NCBI RefSeq assembly: GCF_000090795.2
Contig: NW_003546580.1
Span: forward strand, 1 to 21,838
Reading direction: 5' to 3'
Length of the DNA stretch: 21,838 nucleotides
DNA from: Amphimedon queenslandica
Lineage: Eukaryota > Porifera > Demospongiae > Haplosclerida > Niphatidae
Within the stretch, counting starts at the first letter, position 1. Each line of letters opens with the position of its first letter. Shown one piece after another: positions 1-9,381 of the stretch. Under the pieces are notes generated by a model. That model did not search any database. It was not told the origin of the DNA and saw only the letters and a list, made by a program, of their open reading frames with translations. A program made the position numbers and the translations under genes.

Positions 1-493
1 TACAGAAAGGACAAACAAATGGGAATGTAGAAGCTACTGAATGGGAGAGGCCAACGCACTTTGAGTGAAGCCAGTTACCACACTCTTCACAGGCCAGCAT
101 GAGACCTGACTCAGAGTTGTTCTGGCAGACACATTGGATGGGGTCTTGAGACTTAGTAGGACTGTTTGGTGAATCACTGAAGGTCTTACTGGAAGAGGCA
201 TCCAGAGATTGTGGCTTGGGAAACACGTGGTCAGGAGAAGGTTGAGTAGTATCACTCAATTAGGTTGTTTTGGGTGAGTTAGACTGCTTCAGAGGAACCT
301 TATTAGTTGAAGAACGCTTACCTGTAAGTGGAGTTAAGGATGGGCGGGAAGACGACACTTTAGATTTAGAAGAAATGGAGCCTAGTTTTTGACACTCCAT
401 TGCCATTTTTTTTACTGTTGCTTGCAAGCTGAGCACAATCAGAGTGAAATTATCATTGTATATAGCTTTAAAAGAGCTGTGGTTATCAGCCAT
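1..493 (-). pseudogene. PHD-finger protein, 5' part, possible retrotransposon ORF1 (3' end off window)
   Basis: Reading leftwards from an ATG at 493-491 (context GGGGATGG), about 77 codons precede an in-frame TAA at 262-260. The same frame then continues to the window edge. The downstream part holds a C4HC3 PHD finger: a CVC pair, then CEEC, then LHSKC, then VCPFC, about 45 residues in all. PHD fingers usually bind histone tails. In CR1-like non-LTR retrotransposons (established knowledge) an ORF1 can carry a PHD finger, which fits a serine/lysine-rich N-terminus without a known enzyme domain, but that assignment is inference. A host chromatin protein or a DNA-transposon accessory gene is also possible. 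The TAA makes it a probable pseudogene unless it is spliced out. The reverse transcriptase expected of a LINE would lie outside the window. Confidence 0.6.
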
Positions 494-607
494 CCCCTTT
501 TGTTATTGTAAGAACAATGAATATAATCATCTGGGTTATAATTTCAATGAATATAATTATAAGGCCACTTTGATGGTACGGCCCAGGCCCCCTCAGGTCC
601 TACCTCA

Positions 608-619
608 GCTACGCCCCTG
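608..619 (-). mobile_element. Candidate transposon terminus (CAGGGGCGTAGC)
   Basis: Read on the minus strand, the motif CAGGGGCGTAGC ends exactly where the coding similarity of the neighbouring hAT fragment stops, and a G/C-rich stretch (577-607) continues inward. Many hAT-type termini begin CAGGGGCG (family knowledge). An element lying to the left, containing the PHD gene, would end here. The opposite end and an 8-bp target duplication would be outside the window, so this is unconfirmed. Confidence 0.3.
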
Positions 620-1000
620 GTTCTGAACCATGATTTACTGTACTCGAGGAGAATGGAACACAAGATAGGCAGAAACCACCATTCTCTTGCTTGTTGTATG
701 CTAGCCATGAGAACTTATTCAACCATGATTGTTAAAAGGATCGTCCATCAACACTCTTTGGAAAAGAATAGTTGGGAGATGGTTTTAAATGATGTTTCAT
801 TAGATGGTACTTAGAGTTGGAAGATAATTGCTGTCCAAAAACATTTGCCACATCTATACTGTCTGTGTTCTGACTGTTCTTAACTATTGCTAGTCATTTT
901 GGAAGGGAACAGTCAAGCTCATCTTCAATATCAGTACTACCAATGTCAGCTGCATTAGTTTGTGTAGAGCTAGGGTTGACTGAGTGGATCTTGTAGAGTC
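620..1000 (-). pseudogene. hAT transposase N-terminal fragment (TTF-type zinc finger region), truncated
   Basis: About 120 codons read leftwards in one frame from about 1000 to 620, broken by a TGA near 893 and a TAA near 736. The order matches the N-terminus of ZMYM1/TTF-finger hAT transposases. An acidic serine-rich start (IGSTDIEDELD) leads to a SFPKSVDGRSF segment, a tryptophan-rich QSWLNKFSWLAY segment and a GGFCLSC zinc-ligand stretch. In this family the region forms the DNA-binding TTF zinc finger. The catalytic RNase H-like part is missing because similarity ends at 620, next to the CAGGGGCG-type terminus. The second stop sits where the family usually has glutamine, so CAA to TAA is likely. 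This is a separate copy from the hAT relic at 1830-4405, because both contain the same N-terminal region. Confidence 0.6.
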
Positions 1001-1829
1001 GTTAATAACGTTATCATTATTTAGATTGTATTATTTATTTTTCTTAAATTTGCTTATTAAAGTATAGTAAAAGAGACATACTTTCAGCTGGTAGAGTAGT
1101 AAATTGCGGTTGTGGTTTTATGGCATGTGTGCATGTGCTTATAATATTTATTGCATGTGGATAGAAGCTATGACTATATGCAAAATAAGATGGCTTCTTA
1201 AAATAAAGTAACTTGCTCCAAGATGCAAAGAGAAGAAAAGAACATCAGAAATCAATAAATTATAAAGTAAAAATATTGCTAATAATGTGAAAAAGTTCTT
1301 AAGATCATTTACAAAGTTTATGGCACAAGACCATGTATTATCAAAAAATCCACAAACACTCGAATCTCAACATTTACATTAGGCCAAGGGATATGTGTAT
1401 AGAAAGAAAACCATTATATTTCTAAGTGTCAGCAGCAAAATAGTTCAATCCCATGTTTTGATTGTTTTACATTGTCAGTGTCGCAGTATAAACTTAAAAT
1501 GTGACATTTGTAGTGAAACTGTCCCCATTTTTGAAATATTTATTTTAGTGACTTAATATTATAAAATGACCATGTAAAAAATCATGCCTACCAACTTCAT
1601 TTGTCAAAAATTATACACAGTAATAAAAGCTGCAGCATTTTGTTTCCTACCTTATTACTTACTGTTGGTGGGTGTGGCATACATATTAATTAATAATAAT
1701 TAGGTTTATTAATTAATATTTATTAATAGTTAATTAATAACTATGTAATTAATTAACTTAAATGAGTGCCATGAACTCAGTTGGTCCAAGTGTTACACTT
1801 GAGATTTTGTATTTGTGATAATTTCTCAT
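1001..1829. other. AT-rich non-coding interval
   Basis: I found no convincing coding segment on either strand. The interval lies between the start of one hAT relic and the 3' end of the next, so it probably holds their flanks. The notable structure is a run of TTAATTAAT-type palindromes at about 1685-1760, made of alternating TTAATTAAT and TTTATTAAT motifs that could fold into several alternative hairpins. Confidence 0.5.
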
Positions 1830-4405
1830 CTAGCCTATTCCACAGTTGTGAAGAGTCTTCTCAGTATTAATAACAGCTAAGTAGTCTAACTTCTCCAGCA
1901 ACATTGCAGATCAAAGGTATGTTCTGATATGCCTTACACAAGAAAATCTTCTTTCAACAGTAGCTGTTGTTGTTCCAAGTGTCATAAACATAAGAACACA
2001 GTTTGTTAGTACTAGAAATGCTTTCTTGACTTGACTGGTGTGATCTTAACTAAGATGATTTTGCGTACAGTTAGTTGGTAAAGGTTTTCTTTAAATGTAG
2101 TTTTTAAGCATCTCCACCTTGTTTTCTGATTATTCAGACAGGATGAAGCCCTTGTAGTGAGTAACATGGGAAGTCAATACCACCTATGACAATAAATTGA
2201 GAGACTGAGGCCTAAGAGCATCTACTGACTTCATTAAAGTTCAGCTGGTGTCACTAAAACGTGCTTTTATTTCTGCCAGAAGAATATCTAAAGTGGCAAA
2301 GTAAACAATTATTTTACTGTCTTGAATTCACTGATTTCTGATGAGATGAAGTAGTGTTTTTACAGTTACAAGTACGTTACCAGTGGATATTCTAGCAGAT
2401 GGTAGCCTCTGTCTTGCTTGTCTCATGTCAGTAGTGTCAACTGTGTTGTGCTTATGATTAAATCGTTAGAAGAGTCTATTGATCATCACTTTTTAAGTTT
2501 TCGTATTCTAAAAACTGTCCATTATTGCTATTTGACGTGTGCAGTACGGCCAATATCTAGAGACTGTGCTTGCAAGATGTCAGAAGTTTATAAGAATTGC
2601 AACTAGCGTAACAGTGTAAAAAATATTCCTATAATTGATTTCACCACCTTGCAAGTACGGCTGGATTCTTATTAAGACTTATAGAGGCTCTTTCTCCTTG
2701 TGATGCTTTGAAGAGGTCCTTAGACTGCATCTTTATGTTATCTAGCTGTTAGAACTTAGAAGGCTCATAACTTTATCCATGTGTAAGCCGCCATTTTGTT
2801 TGCCGTGGCCACACCCACTACGTCAAGGAGCGTGGGTGGGTGCTTGGTAAGGCTTATGAATTTTGTTATTTCTCCAATATAACATGTATAGAAGAAATGT
2901 AAGTGTGGACATACAAATTTATATATATATAAAATATATACAAACATCGCATGTGGGTGAAATCAATTATTGGAACGACCTGGGGCTATGCCACCAGGTT
3001 GTTGAAAAACATTCCTGTAAATGAAAAGATTGACAACAACAGAAAAAGAACTGATACTATTGTGAATACCAGTAGCCTCTATTGTGTTTTCTCTATCTTA
3101 TCTATTAGTAACATGTTGCAGTGTACCCATAACTGCAGAGAAAGTAGCCAACAGTATGGAAATTGACTCAAACCGACATAACCAACTAGTGTCAGACAAC
3201 TTTTTTACTCAAATTTATCGGCCACTCTGAGCTTTTTGTCTAGATAGAAGGATTTCATGATTCTTAGATAAGACAAGTTAAAATACATAGATTGTATCAG
3301 AGCAAAAACACAAGAGTCTGCCTGTACTTTCTTAACTACATCTACTAAAACTAAGTTAAGCCTAAGAGCGTAGCACAAACGTAAATGGCTTGTGGGTATT
3401 TCTGCCAAAATATTGTTTAAACTCAAGAATTACAGCCACTCCTCACAGAGGCTCCATGATAACTCTCAAATCAGAAAGGCAGAGTCAAGGTGTATCTCTA
3501 GCATTTTAGCAGAAATGTAATCGGTGAGAGAGGAAGCAGTGAGACTCTTTGCAACAATGAATGAAAAAGCCTTTCAATAGTTTAGCAGTTGTGGACATAC
3601 CTGAATGCGATAGACAGCTATTATCTCTTAGAAATATCCTTTGTCTCATCGACTGGAGAAGCGTTTGGCTTTATGACTCTCTTCTTCAAACATACTGTAT
3701 ACTTCCTCTGTCAATAAATGAATTATTTTGTTCTCAAATGAGAAAGAAAGCGATGTAGCATGCTTTTACATTCTGTCAACAGCAGTGAACGTCTGGAAAT
3801 AAGAGCTTGTATGTTCCCTAGATTTAATGAAGATTCACTTTCATCATGACCTCCAAGCTCAATACCCTGTTCAGCAGAAAGTAACATCACCACCATTAAG
3901 GTTCAAACATACAGCCTATTTTGCTTCATCTGCTGAGAGCCAATTCCATTTAACTGTAAACCAATAGATTGATTTGTAGCTACTCTCATTTATAGTCCTG
4001 CCATGCTGTCATAGCTTTAATTTGTTTAGATTTGTAATGAGTGCTAAACATTTCCTGTTTAACCAGTGTGTGCTTCCAATCACTCTAAATAACTGTAGTG
4101 AAGACACTTTCAGATGAAAGAATCTGCTTGGAAAGGAAAAGGCAGAATTTACATTTACAGCAATGGGTAAATGGTGTACCAGTTTTGCTTAAAAGAATGA
4201 CTAGCGCTTCGAAATTGTGTTGATTGAAAGTTAATACCAACTGGTTGTTTAAGGTATTTCAGACTGGTTCTAGGATGGATCACTTACACCAGTTCTACTG
4301 CAATGAGAAGTGGCTTTGGCTGAATCAATAGATGTGGGCTGTTCATGAAAGTCATGATCTTCTGTTAAATCCCAGTTTTCCCACTCAGACTCAGCGTCCA
4401 CGTTC
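1830..4405 (-). pseudogene. hAT transposase relic, ZMYM1/DUF4371 type
   Basis: A nearly complete but decayed cut-and-paste transposase, read leftwards in several frames. In order: an acidic N-terminus (SEWENWDLTEDHDFHEQ, about 4395-4330); a TTF zinc-finger region (HSFKQNWYTIYPLL, then SDWKHTLVKQEMFSTHYKS, about 4210-4010); a DUF4371 segment (GIELGGHDESESS then NLGNIQALISR, about 3880-3810); the conserved RLNLVLVDVVKKVQ segment (about 3360-3310); LSDTSWLCRFESI (about 3210-3160); and the C-terminal hAT dimerisation motif (VERRFSCVRHIRTYL, then a stop, about 1965-1900). Many stops and frame changes exclude function. Several stops sit where arginine is usual, including TGA in RTYL-stop-SAM, which fits CpG decay. 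About 200 bp near 2765-2960 does not align with the reading and looks inserted. I did not find terminal inverted repeats. Confidence 0.75.
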
Positions 4406-4426
4406 CCAGGTTATCTAACATAGAAA

Positions 4427-5460
4427 AATTAGGGTTGTACGAAACAAGAGGATTGATTTCAAACATGTAATTATTAGTTGAAATAATATTAATAGACATT
4501 AATAATGAAAAAATGGGTCATAAAAATCATTGAAAAATTTCACCCGTACTTTGCAGAAAGGGACAAAATCTGCAGTAACATTAATGAACTTAAGCAAATA
4601 CCCTAAATTAATGATTTGTTTTGAGTTTGTAGTATTAGTACCTGCGCACAATATGACATTTCGGCCAATTTACTACTAATTTTTAATGAAAGGCGCGGAG
4701 AATTTGACCTTGTGAGGCCTTCTTTTATAATTCACCGTCAATGTCATGTCAGGACTCGTGTAGTATTGTGAACCAGCCTTAATACAAAGAATTAGATGTC
4801 AGTCAGAGTTAAAAATGTATGCACAAGCTAGGACATTGTTACCTAGCTTTCAATGATAAATTTAATTTATTCCTCGATTGGCCTTCTCTATATAAATCTT
4901 GTTCACATCTGATTCTGTTAATCATAAATCAATAATGACATCAATATAATTTCATTTATTTTTAGTGTCTCAGTGTAACTCTGCAGCACTTCATTCTTTC
5001 TTTTAATTTCTGCAAAGGAGGGGTAAAATTTATTAATAATTTTTATGACATATTTTCGTTAATGTTAATTTTTGAACTAGTAATTATATGATTAAACTCA
5101 GCCCCTTTGTTTCTTTCATTTTTTGCCCACTCTAATTATTGATATTTAATAAAAAAATTTAATTCTATACTGTTTATTGATTAATAATCCATTTTATAAT
5201 TTTTTCCTTCGGTATCTGTTCATTACTGGACGAAAACAATTTTGAAGAAACATGAGATCTACTGCATTATAAAAACAGTTTTTAAACAATCATTATTTTA
5301 AAATTTTTTAGTCATTGCTTATATTCATAGCCAGCTCATAATTATTAAGCATTATTGACAAAGGATTACTAAAATTTATTTCCTGTTCTGAAACTACTTA
5401 AGTTTACATTCAGCTTCTGTTGCCATTTGTCAGGCAATGTCACCACACAGCTCTTAAGTC
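4427..5460. repeat. Long inverted-repeat element, copy A
   Basis: A left arm (about 4427-4560) is imperfectly complementary to a right arm (about 5007-5139). Shared landmarks are AATTAGGGTTG against CCCACTCTAATT at the outer ends and TTTGCAGAAA against TTTCTGCAAA at the inner ends. The loop is about 445 bp. The right arm and the following 320 bp (to about 5460) match 12459-12940 in the same orientation, for instance CATTATAAAAACAGTTTTT and CAGTTCTGAAACTA-like stretches. The loops of the two copies are not obviously related. No open reading frame of note lies inside. A foldback or non-autonomous DNA transposon is the best guess; the family is unknown to me. Confidence 0.7.
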
Positions 5461-5562
5461 TCAACTTTTTTTTAATTTTTGCAAGTTTTTGTGAAAAAGC
5501 AGCAAAGCAGTTCAGTTACGAAGTTACAATAGCTATTAATATATTTTATTCGTTGGTTGTTC

Positions 5563-5760
5563 ATGGATTATGATGAGCATGATGGAGTTCCTCCTCCTCC
5601 TCCTCCACCACCAGTAGCTGGAGATGGAGAGCCCCCACCACCACCTCCAGGAGGCCCGCCACCACCACAAGCACTAGCAGTAGCTAGAGGCCTGCCACCT
5701 CCACCACCTCCAGTACACGACCCAGAATTGAAACATGGACCAGTCCTGATTCAGGCCTGA
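5563..5760 (+). CDS. Small proline-rich ORF, function unknown
   Basis: The ATG at 5563 (context TTCATGG) opens a 65-residue ORF with an acidic start (MDYDEHDG), four polyproline blocks of four to eight residues separated by short Gly/Ala linkers, and a basic-to-hydrophobic tail ending at a TGA. The prolines use both CCT and CCA codons, so this is not merely a pure trinucleotide microsatellite. Polyproline runs of this kind bind profilin, SH3 or WW domains in formins and WASP-family proteins (general knowledge), but nothing else here identifies a family. It starts about 100 bp right of repeat copy A. It could be a first exon, a captured gene fragment, or the coding part of the repeat element. 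A chance ORF over a degenerate proline-type repeat cannot be excluded. Confidence 0.35.
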   Translation: MDYDEHDGVPPPPPPPPVAGDGEPPPPPPGGPPPPQALAVARGLPPPPPPVHDPELKHGPVLIQA

Positions 5761-6164
5761 ATCATAGCTGATAGATTATACTAGACCGAGGATTTGTGGC
5801 AATGTCCTGTTCCGATAATAATGAATCAGTCACAATCCACGTCCAGAGTCAGGCATGACTAGCTAACAATAGCAATGTTCCTGATTGTTCATTATGACGT
5901 TCAACCTGTTTTCAAATTTTATTAATTATTCATTGTTCTATTTTTTAAATCACTTTTTTCTGCTTAAAAAATATTATTATTAAAGAAAGTATTATTCTTC
6001 GTAATAACATGAAAATCTAATTATTATTCATACAATATATGTTGTATCAAAATATATAATTAGAAAAATTATGCCTATATGTTATACAATCAGAAGACAA
6101 AGAACATGACGACAAGCAATTGTGTGCAACAGAAACGGGGTAGTGTAAATAAGATGTAGCAAGG
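5761..6164. other. Non-coding AT-rich interval
   Basis: I see no coding similarity on either strand. Two short near-matching segments, GTCCTGATTCAGGCCTGAATCATAGC (5744-5769) and the CAGAGTCAGGCATGACTAGC stretch (about 5843-5862), suggest only weak local repetition. The left end of the minus-strand transposase relic that follows is uncertain. Confidence 0.4.
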
Positions 6165-9100
6165 AAAATACGTTATTGGTAATGAGTAAATTGGATATTC
6201 AAATTCTTTTAATGATACAGTAGCATCACTATTATACTCAGTCTGTCGCTCTCTAATCATACAAACATTAGAACTGCTTTCACCATTACGATCTATCAAT
6301 CTTCGAGCTAATCTTTACAAAATCACCAACATCAAGTAATTGCATTGTTTTACTCATCAATGCTGAGTGTGGTAGAATATTCAGCTCAAATGTGACATCA
6401 TCAGGCATGTTATGAAATGTGCAAGTTCTTAACAAATCTCTCAAGGATATTTGATGGGATATTATGTCTAGGATCTTGCAAGGTGCAGTTCCATGATGTG
6501 GCTGTTATAAAGCATATTCAATGCAAATAAATTTATTTGAAGAAGGACATACTTTCCGTAAACAACTAGGTTGATATATATCTGTATCACTTTGAGTTTT
6601 TTAATAGAAGCTCCTTTTAGAAACTGCTAAGATTCATATCTATTTAAATGAAAGAAAATGGATCATAAATAAACTGTTATCATAACTTTCTGTATTGTAG
6701 CATTGTGTTGGTCCAAAATCTATTATATTATCAACTAAGTAAACAACCAAATGTGTTTTTAGTTTTTTAGCATATGATGGCATACAGTCCACTGAAACTC
6801 TCACAAACTCTAAACAAACATTCTTACAATAGGCAGTATCACTAGCAGAAAAAGAAATGCAATAGGACTACAGATGGAATACCTATAGTTACATAAATGC
6901 AACTAAATGTGCTATTAAGCCACTGACTTTAGCCAACAAAAACCAACGTTTCTTCTGAGACTCAGTAAAGTATGAATGCAATAGAAACAGAGCCATCTGC
7001 ATTAATGCCTTGAAATCTCTTCCAACAAATGATTTGAAATAACATATGCTGCTTGAAGTCCTATAATTCATTCTACAAGTAGGAAAGGCTTAAATTCTGG
7101 CTATAATTTCCGTTTTTTAGCTGATCTATGGTTCACAAATTCCAGAACCATGTACTGACAACACCCTAAGAGTATAGTGTGTTGGGCTTTAACAGGAGCA
7201 GACCTAAACATTACGGTATCAGTGAATTATTATTGTGTGCAAATACCAACTTGTACAAGTCAACGGAGTTCACACAATGGGTAATGCTTCTCATGTAAAC
7301 CATATAATGTTCTCAACATCTTTCCCTTCTCACTTTGATCTGACACAATATTTCCTATGCATTCCTCTGCTTTAATTTTACATTTATAATCTCCACACAC
7401 ACTTCCATGTGATGTCTACACAATGAATGAGTGATAATATAATTTTGGAAGTGATTTTATAGCTTACATCACAAATCCTGCCAAGTTTTTTTGCTGTACT
7501 TCGAAGATGATTGAGAAGCTCCAAGGCTCTGGCATTATCACATAAAACGCAAATTACAGGAGCAAAATAAGTACTTCTTCTTGCCATGCAGAGTCAAAAT
7601 CTGTTCTGCCTTTCTCAAGAGACTTACGATCATCAATATATGACTCAGAAATTGGTATAGAAGTAGTACGATTAGTATAGGCAACAAAAAAATGTCAGTA
7701 GTATTATGAGCTTTTTTCATTAGAAGACAAACTAGGGACGTAAACCATACATCAAACTTATGCTATTTCTTGGTTCTGTTTCCACTTGTATCTTCAGAAC
7801 AAAAGCAATAGAGCAATTGCCACAGGAACACCCATCTGATTTCAAAGGATGTGGAGTATTGTAATCTTAAATAAAATTTTTCTCATGCATAATGCATAGT
7901 AACTTAAAAATAAACCTGACTACTTATAGGTTGAAGACTTTTAGATAATATACAAAGTTTGAGCAGATAGTGAGAGAGGAGAGGACATGAAAGCAAATGT
8001 TTGCTGGAAAGAGCAATTTCACAACAGCTGCAAAAGAAATAAGTATTTAAGTCAGGAGGGTAATGAAAAGCAACATCTGGAAACATTTGCCACATTTGAT
8101 CAGTAGTTAAAATTAACAGAACAGAAATAAATGTAATGTCTTCATTGTCCTGTTAAAGTGAAGTAAATTGTACATGTAAGTTGTGTATGAATTTCATAAT
8201 AACTAACTTTTTGATTAATAGCAAGCTCTTTGCCCAATGTAGTACCACATGATTGGTGAGAGAAAGTAACAAAATCATTTAAAAAGATATGCTGTCCAGC
8301 TGCAATCTCCATTGGACATTGATATTAAGTGTGCCACCTGTTTCCATGATATATTTCCCTGCAACATTAATTAAAATGGAATTTAATGAAAAATGACAAA
8401 AGAAAAACCTATGTAAGACAATCCTTTGCAACTATAGGCATACGAACCATGTGTTAACAAATTAAAGGGTTAGCAAAGCAGTTTCAAACAAATGTTTAAG
8501 GTAGATTAACAAGAACGCCAGTGCCACTTTATGTAGTAAACTAAGTCAATAAAAATATCACATATATATGTACATGTGCATTGTCCTTAAAACAACCTTC
8601 ACAGGAGGTTTCAAACAAGAAAGCTGATAATCTTTCAGCTGATCAAAACTAGGAATGGCAGGATTCAACTTCTTACACAGAAGCAGCACAAATCTTAGAT
8701 TATTTTCTCCCTAAAAGTAACAATGGTGTAATTTAGTATCATTATGCATAGCTATTAGTGGTCTTGGTGAATGAACAAGCATAAACAGAAGAGTATGAGT
8801 GACACTATCAAAGGGATAATGATTTCCAATATCATCACTTTCTGACAAATCTGTAATATCCCGAATATTATATAAAGAAATCGATAAACTACAGGCAAAA
8901 ATATTACCTGAACTATCACTACCACAATAATTATCTTCAACAGTATCAAAGAAGCACTCCTAACTGACAGTTAATTAACTCATCTAAGGCAGCCTGTCAA
9001 TAAATTGAAGGCTTAATAATGATAACAGTAAGAAGTACCTCAAGTTCCTGATGGTTTCCTCCTCTTAAGTAGTACTGATCTCAAACTGCATTATTTTGCC

Positions 9101-9290
9101 CAAGCTGACTTTAATAATATATACTACATCAGTACCTTGTTCTTGACCATTGCCTGGCCCTGAAGTAGATATATTTGCTTTAAGTATGGTTGCTCGAGTC
9201 TGATGACGTTAGCACCTCAAATGTCTCATACTTTGACTTAAATTCGAACTTCAAATGACATGTTTCACAGTAAAAGCCTTCAAAAATATA
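6165..9290 (-). pseudogene. Large transposase-like relic, Plavaka/CACTA-like
   Basis: Fragments in changing frames, read leftwards, keep the collinear order of a large transposase-like family best known to me from basidiomycete fungi. They are: a C2H2-like finger (YCETCHLKFEFKSKYE, about 9280-9220); NNLRFVLLLCKKLNPAIPSF (about 8700-8640); CPMEIAAGQHIFLNDFV (about 8310-8260); SEDTSGNRTKK-stop-HKFDVWF (about 7800-7740); FAPVICVLCDNARALELLNH (about 7572-7510) followed by LGRICD; SAPVKAQHTILLG (about 7200-7160); SFVGRDFKALMQMALF (about 7035-6985) with RWFLLAKV; PSYAKKLKTHLVVYL plus IIDFGP (about 6785-6720); and ARRLIDRNGESSS (about 6310-6270). GTAAGC at 7467-7462 and GTTGCAG near 8360 look like splice sites, so the gene may have had introns. 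One stop replaces the usual tryptophan in KKWHKFD. The role as a DDE-type transposase is inferred from the family. Confidence 0.5.
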
Positions 9291-9381
9291 AAAATTAGTT
9301 TAAACAATGGTGGTAATTATGTTTTTATAAAATAATAATTTACATTATACCGAAGCCATTTTCACCTCGTTTCACTTACGT

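Noticed and set aside
34..255. Minus-strand 73-codon ORF opening at 255
   Set aside because: It overlaps the PHD-finger reading in another frame; the PHD frame shows all zinc ligands and this one shows none.
2765..3166. Short ORFs on both strands near 2765-3166
   Set aside because: They overlap the hAT relic or its insert and show no similarity or favourable start context.
8755..8949. Hydrophobic minus-strand ORF resembling a membrane protein
   Set aside because: It is rich in Ile/Val/Leu because of the AT-rich sequence; the neighbouring frame gives a better acidic segment that fits the transposase relic.
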